DNA of 64,000 nt from Sphingobacterium thalpophilum (GCF_901482695.1 NZ_LR590484.1:2108001-2172000), one strand, 5' to 3'; shown: positions 28,831 to 38,159, counted from the first letter of the stretch. Program-made: numbers and translations. The notes: a model not told the origin generated them from the sequence alone.

Positions 28831-30645
28831 ATGAAAATAAAAAATATAACGGCATTTGTGGTGACAGCTTTATTCCTGACAGGCTGCAATAAATTTTTGG
28901 ATAGACCTCCACAAAACGCCTTGGATGATAATCAAAATGCTTGGGTAAGTGAGGAAAAAGTACGGATGTATGCCAATAAATATTATGCCGATTACTTTTA
29001 TGGATTCGGTATAAAAGATAATAACGGAAGTGCACCCATTGTCGGCTTTACCAACAGCGATGATATTGTCGCTTTAGGTAATCAGCCTAACTTTACGAGA
29101 GCCGTTCCGAATTCTGGAATCTGGGATTACTCGGATATCCGGTCCCTGAATGTGATGCTCGATAGAATCGAGGATAAAATGGGCGGTATCCTTACCGCTG
29201 AAGCAAAAAATCACTGGATTGCAGTAGGTAAGTTTTTCCGTGCATTCCGTTATGCACAGCTTGTGCAGAGCTATGGCGATATTCCATATTACGAACATGA
29301 AGTAAAGGACTCGCAGGTTGATGAACTGTATAAGCCACGTACTCCCCGGAATGAGGTTATGGATCATCTGTATGAAGACTGGAAATTTATTCTGCAAAAT
29401 ATGCGGACCAACGACGGAGAGCAGTACTTAAATCTGTATGTAGCTGCAGGTTTTATCTCTCGTTTAGCGTTAAACGAAGCTTCCTGGCAAAAATATTATT
29501 ATAAAAATCAGGAAAGGGCAAAGAAGTTTTACGAATTGGCAATCGATGCAGCTCAAGTGGATATCAACAGCGGGAAGTATGCAATTGTGACAGATTATAA
29601 GAGTCAATTTACCTCCAAAGACCTGAAGGGCAATAAAGATATGGTTATGTACCGAATTTACGATGGTGGGCTAGGAGTGACACATGCAATTGCGTCGTAC
29701 TGCAATTTGCAAGAGTCTACGAACAATGGGCCGACGACGGATTTCCTGAAAGCGATGTTGTGTACCGATGGCAAGACCTGGGAAAATTCTTCCGTTGACG
29801 GAGCTAAAAAATTTGATTTAGCCAGTTTGATCAAATCCCGCGATCCAAGGTTTGAGGCAATGATTTACAGTAAGCCTAATGCCTTAAATAAGAGTTCGTT
29901 TTATTATGTAACTAAATATCTGCCTAGGGAGGTGGAAAAAGCTGTTAAGGTGAACGGTCAAGCTATGCCTGCAGAATTCACGAGTAATAAAAATGAAACA
30001 GATGCCCCTGTTTTGAGATACGCCGAAGTGTTGTTGAACTGGATCGAAGCCAAAGCAGAACTGGCCAGCTTGGGCGGAGCAGCAGTCACTCAGGACGATA
30101 TCAATAAGTCTATTAACCAAATTCGGCAGCGTCCGCTGGCGCAGGAGGCGAAAGATCGTGGGGTCAAGAATTTGCCTGATCTGGAGCTCGATGCTATTCC
30201 GGCAGATCCTGCCAGGGATGCTACTGTCTCACCTTTATTGTGGGAGATCCGTCGTGAGCGACGTCTGGAATTTGCCTTTGAAACTAGCCGTTTGGCGGAT
30301 TTAAGAAGATGGTCGAAATTGGAGTACATGGACAACACGCTTAATACGGATCTCATTTCCGGCGGCTGGGTCAATTTCAGTGCAGAAATGCCTGCCGAAC
30401 TAGTTGCCAAGAATGTTAATATTCTTTCTGTAGTCGATGTAGCAGGAAAAGAAACCATATATAACGGTTCAAATGGCGCGCTGATGAATGGATTTTATAA
30501 GAATCAAACCAATAAGCCGCGTTTACCATTTTTGAACCAGCCTAATATCAATCCATATCTGACTCCAGTGGGACTGGTGCAGATAGATCAGTATGCGATA
30601 AAAGGATATGTGTTGGAACAAACTGAAGGATGGCCCCAGAATTAA
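28831..30645 (+). CDS. SusD/RagB-family ligand-binding lipoprotein (paralogue)
   Basis: 604 residues. Lipobox LTGC (Cys19), then NKFLDRPPQNALDDNQNAW. SusD marks: HWIAVGKFFRAFRYAQLVQS, APVLRYAEVLLNWIEAKAE and WEIRRERRLEFAFETSRLAD. It starts 16 bp after the SusC stop, with an AAGGAGG stretch just before the ATG that is unusually purine-rich for this genome. It is the paralogue of the SusD at 23202 and should bind ligand for the neighbouring SusC. Confidence 0.93.
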   Translation: MKIKNITAFVVTALFLTGCNKFLDRPPQNALDDNQNAWVSEEKVRMYANKYYADYFYGFGIKDNNGSAPIVGFTNSDDIVALGNQPNFTRAVPNSGIWDYSDIRSLNVMLDRIEDKMGGILTAEAKNHWIAVGKFFRAFRYAQLVQSYGDIPYYEHEVKDSQVDELYKPRTPRNEVMDHLYEDWKFILQNMRTNDGEQYLNLYVAAGFISRLALNEASWQKYYYKNQERAKKFYELAIDAAQVDINSGKYAIVTDYKSQFTSKDLKGNKDMVMYRIYDGGLGVTHAIASYCNLQESTNNGPTTDFLKAMLCTDGKTWENSSVDGAKKFDLASLIKSRDPRFEAMIYSKPNALNKSSFYYVTKYLPREVEKAVKVNGQAMPAEFTSNKNETDAPVLRYAEVLLNWIEAKAELASLGGAAVTQDDINKSINQIRQRPLAQEAKDRGVKNLPDLELDAIPADPARDATVSPLLWEIRRERRLEFAFETSRLADLRRWSKLEYMDNTLNTDLISGGWVNFSAEMPAELVAKNVNILSVVDVAGKETIYNGSNGALMNGFYKNQTNKPRLPFLNQPNINPYLTPVGLVQIDQYAIKGYVLEQTEGWPQN

Positions 30646-30666
30646 TTACTTATCAAGAATGAATAA

Positions 30667-32091
30667 ATGAAAAGATCATATAATATTTTGGTACTAGGGC
30701 TAATTTGTGCCTTTTTACTGACATCCTTTTTTTCTTGTAAGGATGAGCTGCCTGAAGCGGCAGATTCAAGCTCGAAGTTTGTTGTGTTGAAATCTATAAA
30801 GATTGTTAACGCAGGCGAAAGCGGTTCGGATGTTGTACAAGGAACAGTAAATGAAGATACAAAAGAGGTGAATTTCCCCAGGCTATCTGTTCAGACTGAT
30901 TTTCAGAATTTAAGATTTGAGGCTGAAATGTCTGATGGAGCAAAACTTGATAAAGATGCCTACTCTGTTGTGTTCGGAGAAGGGGATACGGAAAAGACAA
31001 TTATTATCAAAGTCCAAAATCCACCTCGCTATAGGGAGTACATGGTTAGACTGAGATTGAATGTTCCGGTATTTGGAGCTGACTTTTCAAAAGCAAAAAA
31101 ATACGACAATACGACAAATGATCTCGGGAATCCGTTATACCCTGTTTTTAAGAGTGGGGTAACGCGTGGTACGGGATTCGACGGAAAGCATGTGTTGATT
31201 GTTACGCGTGATGCTATGGGGTCGCATTTGCTAAAAGTATCTGATATTGAAAAAGGGGATGTAACTAAGCCCATCATCCTTAATATGGCTGGTGTCACAG
31301 GCGGCACATTTACCGTTAATATGGGCGGGCTCGCACACGGCCATGTATATATTGCCAATCTTTCGGGCGGGCAGACATCGCCGTTGAAAATTTATCACTG
31401 GTCGGATCCGGCGGGTACACCACAGGTGTTTGAATTCAATATCGCTGCTATTCCTGGTGCGGGAGTGCGTCATGGGGATAATTTCTCCCTAAATCTGGAT
31501 GAAAAAGGAGATGGCTATATGTTCTTCGCAGATAACGCCGCTACCAAGGTGCTAAGATTAAAGGTGGCAAACTTTAATACAGTTACTGATCCCCATGTCT
31601 TTAATATCCCCATTACTGGAGCCGGTTCCTGGACCTCTTATAATCGTATCCAAAACAGTAACGAGTATATATTTACAGGGCACGATGCTCCAGTGGCCTT
31701 GGTAAGTGATGGAGGTGCGCTAACTTATGCAATGGGCAGGCTTGCTATTCCGGTTCGTAGCTCTGATGCAAGAGTGATCTACTTCAATGGTGAACGTTAC
31801 CTTATTGTCACCACCGCTGCGCGTTCGGGTTCTGAGCCGACAAATTTTGCAGTTTACAATATTTCAAAAGGTACATCGGTGGCTGACGCTTTAAGAAACT
31901 TAAATGACCTGGCTCCAGCTCCGATATTCGAATATTCGTTAATGGGACCGGTGAATACCTCTCCAGCATCACAGACAGGATACTTCGTCAAAAAGGATGC
32001 TGATGGTAAAGATGAATCTCTGTTGCTGTTTTCAGCGGCAAGTGATGCCGGATTTGTAGTCTTTGAGGTGCCAAAGAAACAGCTGGATTAA
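30667..32091 (+). CDS. DUF4623-like surface lipoprotein of the SusCD unit
   Basis: 474 residues. Signal peptide with lipobox-like FFSC (Cys24). The first 120 residues look like a small Ig/beta domain (KSIKIVNAGESGSDVVQGTV through PPRYREYMVRLRL). The rest, about 130-474, reads as repeated beta-strand segments (GKHVLIVTRDAMGSHLLKVS, GHVYIANLSGG, GDGYMFFADNAATKVLRLKV) like a beta propeller. I believe this is the DUF4623 architecture, from memory. No catalytic motif is visible. It lies 21 bp after SusD and 50 bp before the GHL10 gene, so it is probably an accessory surface glycan-binding protein of the same uptake complex. Confidence 0.65.
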   Translation: MKRSYNILVLGLICAFLLTSFFSCKDELPEAADSSSKFVVLKSIKIVNAGESGSDVVQGTVNEDTKEVNFPRLSVQTDFQNLRFEAEMSDGAKLDKDAYSVVFGEGDTEKTIIIKVQNPPRYREYMVRLRLNVPVFGADFSKAKKYDNTTNDLGNPLYPVFKSGVTRGTGFDGKHVLIVTRDAMGSHLLKVSDIEKGDVTKPIILNMAGVTGGTFTVNMGGLAHGHVYIANLSGGQTSPLKIYHWSDPAGTPQVFEFNIAAIPGAGVRHGDNFSLNLDEKGDGYMFFADNAATKVLRLKVANFNTVTDPHVFNIPITGAGSWTSYNRIQNSNEYIFTGHDAPVALVSDGGALTYAMGRLAIPVRSSDARVIYFNGERYLIVTTAARSGSEPTNFAVYNISKGTSVADALRNLNDLAPAPIFEYSLMGPVNTSPASQTGYFVKKDADGKDESLLLFSAASDAGFVVFEVPKKQLD

Positions 32092-32141
32092 TTTCTTCAG
32101 GGCGGTCCTCACGGGCTGCCCTATTAAAAAACTGACCAACT

Positions 32142-33605
32142 ATGAATAATTTTAAATCTTTTGTCCTTATGGCCATATGTGCTGTAATGGTACTGAATGC
32201 TTGTAAAAAAGGGAGCAATGATCCGATAGTGCCTGGGCCCGAGCCTAATCCTCCAGGGTCGGGGACTGCATTAAGTCTGCCAAAAAAGGAAATGCGCGCG
32301 GTATGGATTTCTACTGCATGGGGGTTGGACTGGCCGGCAGGTATATATGGAGAGATGCAGCAAAAACAGGCATATATGTCTATGCTGGACAAGTTTAAAG
32401 AATTGCGCATAAACGCTATATTTTTCCAGGTCAAGGCTATGGGAGATGCATTTTACAATTCGGCATATGAGCCATGGGCGTCCTCCATTACTGGGGTGAG
32501 GGGGAAGGATCCAGGATATGATATCCTTGCTTTTTTAATCGAGGAAGCACACAAAAGGGGAGTCGAATTTCATGCATGGATGAACCCATATCGTATTGCG
32601 ACGAGAGCTGGAGTTTCATCCACTTATCCGCCGCTGCACGCCTCAGTGCCTTCGGACTGGGTGGTCAGCCATGAAAAAATACAGATTTATAATCCGGCTT
32701 TACCGGAAGTAAGGAGCCGGCTGGTGAATATTGTCAAGGATCTGATCAGTAAATATGATGTAGACGGCGTCCATTTTGATGACTATTTTTATCCGGATCC
32801 TGCTAGTGCAGGTCAGATGACTTCTGATCAACCTGATTACCTAAAGTATGGACAGGGCTATACAAGTATTGAAGCGTTTAGGCGTGCCAATGTGGATAAG
32901 GCAATACAGGATGTGCATGACGCTATTGTATCAACCAGACCGTCCGTTGTGTTTTCTGTGTCTCCCGCTGCCAACAAAGATTACAACTATAACACGCTGT
33001 ATGCCGATGTCGCTAAATGGTGTCAAGAAGGCTGGCTGGATCTCCTGATTCCGCAACTTTATCAGGAAATCGGAAATAAATCGAACGATTTTCAGACGAA
33101 TCTTTCGATATGGTCACAATATAACTTTTCGGCGGCGCTCGTGATCGGACATGCAATTTACAAGTTTGGTGACGCTACTCAGGCTCCAGCGTTTCAGTCC
33201 GCTGCTGAGCTGGAAAAGCAGTTTGATTTAACGAAAAAGAACAAGAAGGCTGTTGGTAGCGCTTTGTATAGTGCCAAATATATCATGGGAAACAAAGTCG
33301 GTATCACAGATAAATTGGCCGGTCTTTATAAGGCTCCGGCCGTAATGCCTTTTATGGGAAGGTCGACATTGCCGGCGCCGCCCTCTGTGACCAATTTAAA
33401 AGTTGCTGGAGGTAAGTTGTCATGGGGGAAATCGGAAGGAACAAGAGCCGTCGTCTATTATTTCACGGATTTAAAAGTGGAAGGCAGTGTGCTCGCTGTA
33501 ACGGATGCTAGCGAGTTTCCAATATCACAAAAAGGATATTACTGTGTGTCGTTAATCAATGAAGATAATAAAGAGGGTGAGGTTTCAAAGCCAGTCAAGT
33601 TTTGA
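32142..33605 (+). CDS. GHL10-family glycoside hydrolase, lipoprotein (second copy)
   Basis: 487 residues. Lipobox LNAC (Cys21), Pro/Gly-rich linker to about 45, GHL10 TIM barrel at about 50-400. Motifs correspond one to one with the first copy at 9709: MRAVWISTAWGLDWPAG, AIFFQVKAMGDAFYNSAYEP, HAWMNPYRIATRAG and DGVDG-equivalent VDGVHFDDYFYPDP. A short beta domain ends the protein (PPSVTNLKVAGGKLSWGKS). As the last gene of the SusC-SusD-DUF4623 unit it would cut the captured glycan at the surface or in the periplasm. Which linkage is cut is not shown by sequence; wall glycan is inferred from the neighbours. Confidence 0.88.
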   Translation: MNNFKSFVLMAICAVMVLNACKKGSNDPIVPGPEPNPPGSGTALSLPKKEMRAVWISTAWGLDWPAGIYGEMQQKQAYMSMLDKFKELRINAIFFQVKAMGDAFYNSAYEPWASSITGVRGKDPGYDILAFLIEEAHKRGVEFHAWMNPYRIATRAGVSSTYPPLHASVPSDWVVSHEKIQIYNPALPEVRSRLVNIVKDLISKYDVDGVHFDDYFYPDPASAGQMTSDQPDYLKYGQGYTSIEAFRRANVDKAIQDVHDAIVSTRPSVVFSVSPAANKDYNYNTLYADVAKWCQEGWLDLLIPQLYQEIGNKSNDFQTNLSIWSQYNFSAALVIGHAIYKFGDATQAPAFQSAAELEKQFDLTKKNKKAVGSALYSAKYIMGNKVGITDKLAGLYKAPAVMPFMGRSTLPAPPSVTNLKVAGGKLSWGKSEGTRAVVYYFTDLKVEGSVLAVTDASEFPISQKGYYCVSLINEDNKEGEVSKPVKF

Positions 33606-33661
33606 TCTTTGGAAGGTGCCTGACGCTCTATGTTATTATTGTATTATTTAGGTTACGAAAA

Positions 33662-33680
33662 TGCGTATTTATGCGTGTTT
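33662..33680 (+). promoter_or_regulatory. Tandem TGCGTNTTT motifs before the phosphoesterase gene
   Basis: TGCGTATTTA directly followed by TGCGTGTTTA: two copies exactly one helical turn (10 bp) apart, 38-55 bp before the ATG at 33717. A TATCTTTA box lies at 33706-33713, the same word as upstream of the third SusC gene. Confidence 0.4.
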
Positions 33681-33716
33681 AGTTTGGTTTAGCGGATAAT
33701 ATCTCTATCTTTAAGC

Positions 33717-35573
33717 ATGAAATCTAAATTATTGCCTCTGTTTATTGCATTATTATGCATTTTCAATATTGCTGTTGCGCAGACTTTTAAATTTGCTCAT
33801 GTCACCGATACTCATGTTGGCGGAGCAACAGGTGAGGAAGATTTGCGACGTACTGTAAAAGACCTGAATACGTTGAAAGATGTCGATTTCGTTATACTTT
33901 CCGGAGATATTACAGAGTTTGGCGCTGATCATGAGCTTAAACTGGCCAAACGTATTTTGGACAGCCTGCAGCTGCCCTGGTATGTGATCCCCGGTAACCA
34001 CGATGGTAATTGGTCGGAAAACGGCGCGAATACGTTCCGCACGGTGTTTGGTGGCGAAACATTCTTTTTCAAACATAAAGGATACGAGTTTATCGGCACC
34101 AATTCAGGGCCGAATATGCGGATGAGCCCGGGGCAGATTCCACGTGAAAATCTGGTGTGGATGGATTCCATCTTTGCGGCAAACCCTGACAGGCAGATAC
34201 CACTGATTTACATCAATCACTACCCACAGGACTCTTCGCTGAATAACTGGTTTGACGCATTAAAACGTGTGAAGACGCGCAACGTGCAACTGGCACTCTG
34301 CGGTCATGGGCATATAAACAAAGCCTATGATTGGGAGGGGATACCGGGTGTGATGGGGCGCTCCAATCTGCGCGCCAATAAAGAAATAGGCGGTTATAAT
34401 ATTGTGACGATCGGTGACGGTCAGGCGGTGTACCGGGAGCGGACACCCGGGGTGGGAACTCAGCAAACACCCTGGTTGACAGTGCCACTCGTTGATCATC
34501 GTTTTGCGAATGAAACCAAGCTTTACCCAAGGCCGAGTTATGCCGTAAACGCTAAATATGCGGATAGGGTTCGGGTCAACTGGACATTTGAGGATGCGAG
34601 CGATATCGGTGCAGGGTTGACGGTCTATCAGAACAAGGTGCTTAGCTCCAACACGGCAGGTGATATTTTTGCGCTAGACCTCAAAACAGGGAAGAAGTTA
34701 TGGTCATTTCGCACGGGTGGAAAGGTCTATTCTACACCGGCTGTCTGGAAGGATGTAGTCGTCGCGGGATCATCTGATCACAACATCTACGCCATAAACG
34801 CACAGAACGGCAGTCTCCTTTGGAAGGTAGCCACGGATAAAGCGGTATTAGGCTCGCCGTTGATCCATGACGGTACTGCTTTCATCGGCGGTTCGGACGG
34901 TAAATTCAGAGCGCTCGATGTGAAAACTGGAGCAATCAAGTGGACTTTTGATCAGGTGAAGGGGTTTGTCTCCACATTGCCGACCTATTACTTGGGGAAT
35001 ATCATCTTCGGCTCGTGGGGAAATGGCTTTTATGCCCTGGATGCAGAAACAGGGGCGCTGTCCTGGGAGTGGAACAATGGGCATGCCAACCGCATGTTCT
35101 CCGCTGCTGCCTGTAATCCTGTCGGCGTAAACAACCGTATTTTTGTTGTGGCACCTGACCGTTTTATGACGGCACTGGATGCAAAAAACGGCACCGTAAT
35201 ATGGCGGGAAAAGAAAGATACGATCCGTGTGCGTGAGTCTATGGGCCTCGCCGCCAATGGTAAATATATCTATGTAAAAACGATGGATGGCGACTTGCTG
35301 GGCATTTCTTCTTCTGGGGAGAAAATGAATGTGGCCTGGGCCTCGAAACTGAAGCTGCCTTATGAATTGACGCCTTCAGCAATAAAAACAAATCGCAAGC
35401 TGGTATTCGTGCCGAGTCATTCGGGTTTGCTGTCTGCAGTAGACGCAAAAACAGGCGATGTTGCCTGGCAATATAAAATTTCAAACGGCATGGTTAACCC
35501 TGTGGCAACAAAAGGCAATAATCAGGTCATAGCAAGCACGATGGATGGAAAAATAGTGTCTTTAAGCTTTTAA
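33717..35573 (+). CDS. Secreted metallophosphoesterase fused to a PQQ-type beta propeller
   Basis: 618 residues. Signal peptide to about 21 (IAVAQ). The N-terminal half (about 24-270) is a calcineurin-like phosphoesterase with the full metal set: HVTDTHVGG (Asp31, His33), LSGDITEFG, IPGNHDG, YINHYPQ and CGHGHIN. From about 290 to 618 a beta propeller of PQQ/WD-like repeats follows (GDIFALDLKTGKKLWSF, HNIYAINAQNGSLLWKV, GKFRALDVKTGAIKWTF, NGFYALDAETGALSWEW). It would hydrolyse phosphomono- or diesters in the periplasm; the propeller may bind a polymer. It heads the unit with GH9, deacetylase, MurQ and symporter. A role in freeing phosphorylated wall sugars or wall teichoic material is only a guess. 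Confidence 0.85.
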   Translation: MKSKLLPLFIALLCIFNIAVAQTFKFAHVTDTHVGGATGEEDLRRTVKDLNTLKDVDFVILSGDITEFGADHELKLAKRILDSLQLPWYVIPGNHDGNWSENGANTFRTVFGGETFFFKHKGYEFIGTNSGPNMRMSPGQIPRENLVWMDSIFAANPDRQIPLIYINHYPQDSSLNNWFDALKRVKTRNVQLALCGHGHINKAYDWEGIPGVMGRSNLRANKEIGGYNIVTIGDGQAVYRERTPGVGTQQTPWLTVPLVDHRFANETKLYPRPSYAVNAKYADRVRVNWTFEDASDIGAGLTVYQNKVLSSNTAGDIFALDLKTGKKLWSFRTGGKVYSTPAVWKDVVVAGSSDHNIYAINAQNGSLLWKVATDKAVLGSPLIHDGTAFIGGSDGKFRALDVKTGAIKWTFDQVKGFVSTLPTYYLGNIIFGSWGNGFYALDAETGALSWEWNNGHANRMFSAAACNPVGVNNRIFVVAPDRFMTALDAKNGTVIWREKKDTIRVRESMGLAANGKYIYVKTMDGDLLGISSSGEKMNVAWASKLKLPYELTPSAIKTNRKLVFVPSHSGLLSAVDAKTGDVAWQYKISNGMVNPVATKGNNQVIASTMDGKIVSLSF

Positions 35574-37442
35574 ATGATTGTTAGAATCGATTTTGTTAAA
35601 AATAAATGCCTTGTTATGATAAAAAGATGTCTAAACTTCTTAAATTTACGTCAAGCTTTTTTGCTTGTTTTTGCGTGTTTTGTTTGTAAATTTGCGCAAG
35701 CACAGCAAAACGCTTGGATTCGAATAAACCAATTAGGCTATACCCCCGCCGGTAAAAAGGTGGCGGTATGGGGCGGGAAATCAATCAGGCAGCTTCGTTC
35801 TTTTGAAGTTAAGGCGGCAAATACAGGTAAAACAGTGTATGTCCATTCCGTTGGGAAAGATTATGGTGCGTACGGACCGTTTGTCCAAAGTTTTCGTTTT
35901 GATTTTTCTGTCGTACGGGATACGGGAAGCTTTTATATTGAGGCAGATGGCGTGAGGTCACCTGCTTTCCGGATTGCAAAGGACGTTTATAAGGGCGCTG
36001 CCGATTTTGTGCTGCGTTATATGCGGCAACAGCGAACCTTATTCAATCCCTTTTTAAAGGACAGTTGCCATACGCATGATGGATTTACCTTATATGCTGG
36101 CAAGGCGGGTATCGTGGATAGCACGCGTATCGATGCCGGCGGTGGCTGGCATGATGCTTCTGACTATCTGCAGTATGCGACAACCTCGGCGAATGCGACG
36201 TTTCATCTTCTGGCAGCTTATCGCGATTTCCCACAGGTATTTGGGGATCATAAACAGGCAAATGGGCTCGAGGGCAGCAATGGCCGGGCTGATGTGCTGG
36301 ATGAAGCGAAATGGGGGTTGGACTGGTTGCTGAAAATGCATCCTAAAGCAGATCAGATGTATAATCAGATAGCTGATGACCGCGATCATGCGAGTATGCG
36401 TATGCCTAAGGAGGATCCGTATTACGGTCGCGGCTTTGAACGGCCAGTCTATTTTATTGATGGCGAGCCGCAACAGCGTGGTAAGTTTATGAACAATACG
36501 ACCGGGACGAGTTCGACGGCAGGTAAATTTAGCAGTGCTTTCCGGCTGGGCTCGGTTCTATTTAGAAAAGATGACAGGACATATGCAAAGCTGCTGTCCG
36601 AGAAAGCCGAAACCGCTTATGCTTATGCAAACATCAAGCCCGGCGTGACACAGACAGTTTCTGTTAAATCTCCTTATATCTATGCGGAGGATAACTGGGT
36701 AGATGATATGCAGCTTGCTGCAGCAATGGGCTTTGCTGTGACGGGAAAAGGAAAATTTGCCCAGGAAGCCATGCAGTATGCAAGGCAGGAAAAAATTACG
36801 CCATGGATGATATCGGATACTGCGGCACATTATCAATGGTATCCCTTTATCAACTTGGGGCATTATGAATTAGCTAAACGTTTAAAAGGGCAAAATCGCG
36901 AGGAGATTGTCTCTTACTATAAGCAGGGCATTGAAGAGGTCAATAAACGGGCAGAGCAGAATGCATTTTTGAGGGGAGTTCCTTTTATCTGGTGCAGCAA
37001 TAATCTGACAGTTTCCTTTGCGATGCAATGTCTCTGGTATAAGGAATTGACAGGTGATGGTCGCTTTGATGAACTGGAGCAGGCCAACTTTGACTGGATC
37101 TTCGGTACTAACCCCTGGGGCACGAGCATGGTGTATGGCCTGCCATCCTGGGGAGATACGCCTGTCGATCCACATTCGGCCTTTACGTATCTGGGTAAGC
37201 ATCCTATCGATGGCGGATTGGTGGACGGCCCGATTATGGCTTCCACCTACCGGAATCTGATCGGGATCAAGCTCAATAATCCGGATAGTTATGCCGATTT
37301 TCAGAGCGATCTGGCGGTGTACCACGATGATTATGGAGACTATAGTACCAACGAGCCGACGATGGACGGAACGGCGTCATTGATCTATCTGCTTGCTGCA
37401 AAGGAAGGACGGGCTTTGGAGGAGCCTGCTGGAAAAAAGTAG
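35574..37442 (+). CDS. GH9-family glycoside hydrolase with N-terminal Ig-like domain, secreted
   Basis: 622 residues from the ATG touching the previous stop. The ATG at 35616 (residue 15) gives a far better signal peptide (MIKRCLNFLNLRQAFLLVFA... to AQAQ) and is my preferred start. An Ig-like CelD_N domain (about 47-135) precedes the GH9 (alpha/alpha)6 barrel (about 140-612). Catalytic residues: GGWHDASDY with Asp194/Asp197 and DYSTNEPTMDGTA with the acid Glu594. GH9 contains cellulases but also exo-glucosaminidases, and the neighbours (MurQ, deacetylase) favour an amino-sugar glycan here. The gene ends with A_AAA_AAG followed directly by TAG, and the -1 frame continues into the deacetylase domain. 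A one-base loss in the A run or programmed frameshifting are both possible. Confidence 0.87.
   Translation: MIVRIDFVKNKCLVMIKRCLNFLNLRQAFLLVFACFVCKFAQAQQNAWIRINQLGYTPAGKKVAVWGGKSIRQLRSFEVKAANTGKTVYVHSVGKDYGAYGPFVQSFRFDFSVVRDTGSFYIEADGVRSPAFRIAKDVYKGAADFVLRYMRQQRTLFNPFLKDSCHTHDGFTLYAGKAGIVDSTRIDAGGGWHDASDYLQYATTSANATFHLLAAYRDFPQVFGDHKQANGLEGSNGRADVLDEAKWGLDWLLKMHPKADQMYNQIADDRDHASMRMPKEDPYYGRGFERPVYFIDGEPQQRGKFMNNTTGTSSTAGKFSSAFRLGSVLFRKDDRTYAKLLSEKAETAYAYANIKPGVTQTVSVKSPYIYAEDNWVDDMQLAAAMGFAVTGKGKFAQEAMQYARQEKITPWMISDTAAHYQWYPFINLGHYELAKRLKGQNREEIVSYYKQGIEEVNKRAEQNAFLRGVPFIWCSNNLTVSFAMQCLWYKELTGDGRFDELEQANFDWIFGTNPWGTSMVYGLPSWGDTPVDPHSAFTYLGKHPIDGGLVDGPIMASTYRNLIGIKLNNPDSYADFQSDLAVYHDDYGDYSTNEPTMDGTASLIYLLAAKEGRALEEPAGKK
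37433..37439 (+). other. A_AAA_AAG slippery heptamer at the GH9 stop codon
   Basis: In the GH9 frame the last codons are GGA AAA AAG TAG, which is the classic -1 slippery sequence A_AAA_AAG next to a stop. A Shine-Dalgarno-like GGAGGAG sits at 37418-37424, 8 nt upstream, as a stimulator does in E. coli dnaX. Slippage by -1 reads on as KKVVHDVFGAIVRGDSTQ into the deacetylase. Equally, A7 instead of A6 would fuse the two frames. Confidence 0.5.
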
Positions 37443-37492
37443 TTCACGATGTATTCGGTGCCATCGTCCGTGGTGACTCCACACAGAAAAAA

Positions 37493-38137
37493 GTGGCGTT
37501 GTTTTTTACGGGCCATGACCTGTCCGAAGGAGCACCGGCTGTGCTGAATAGCTTGAAGAAGCATCGCGTCAATGGCAATTTTTTCCTGACCGGTGACTAT
37601 CTGCGTAATCCGGGCTTTCGTCCCTATGTCCGCGAAATGCTGAAGGCAGGCCATTTTCTGTCAGGGCATTCGGACCGGCACCTTTTGGTGAGCGACTGGC
37701 TAACCCGGGGTGAGCTGCTGGTCACGCGTGATTCTTTTGTCAGGGATCTAAAAGCGAATCTGGAGGCATTGACCCCTTTTGGGATCGACACAAGTAAGTT
37801 AGCTTACTATGTCCCTAGCTATGAATGGTACACTAGCGAAACTGTCGAATGGGCCAAACAGCTGGGCCTAAATTCCGTCAATTACACGCCGGGCGTACGG
37901 ACAGCAGCTGATTATACGTATCCGGAGATGGGAAAGCGGTATCTGTCGTCCCAGGCTATTTTGCAGAGCCTCTGGGCATATGAAAGAAAATTTGGACTGA
38001 ATGGTTTCCTATTATTGATCCATATGGGTACAGACAGCCAAAGAAAAGATAAGTTATATCATCATCTGGATGATATTATTGTGGAGTTGAAACAGCGGGG
38101 ATATCAGATAGTGGATATACCTCAATTATTGAAATAG
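37493..38137 (+). CDS. Polysaccharide deacetylase (NodB/CE4-like) domain, no own start or signal visible
   Basis: 214 residues if started at the GTG at 37493, but the same frame is open and protein-like back to 37439 (VVHDVFGAIVRGDSTQKK), overlapping the GH9 stop. Core motifs: ALFFTGHDLSEG in place of the usual TFDD motif 1, GNFFLTGDYLRNPG, GHFLSGHSDRHLL with the HSxxH metal motif, and a late LLLIHMGTD strand. CE4 enzymes remove N- or O-acetyl groups from GlcNAc/MurNAc polymers or xylan. No signal peptide and no good start codon exist, which fits a C-terminal domain of a GH9-deacetylase fusion better than a free protein. As a free cytosolic protein it would make little sense. MurQ follows 22 bp later. 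Confidence 0.72.
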   Translation: MALFFTGHDLSEGAPAVLNSLKKHRVNGNFFLTGDYLRNPGFRPYVREMLKAGHFLSGHSDRHLLVSDWLTRGELLVTRDSFVRDLKANLEALTPFGIDTSKLAYYVPSYEWYTSETVEWAKQLGLNSVNYTPGVRTAADYTYPEMGKRYLSSQAILQSLWAYERKFGLNGFLLLIHMGTDSQRKDKLYHHLDDIIVELKQRGYQIVDIPQLLK

Positions 38138-38159
38138 AGAATTACAATATATATTAAGA

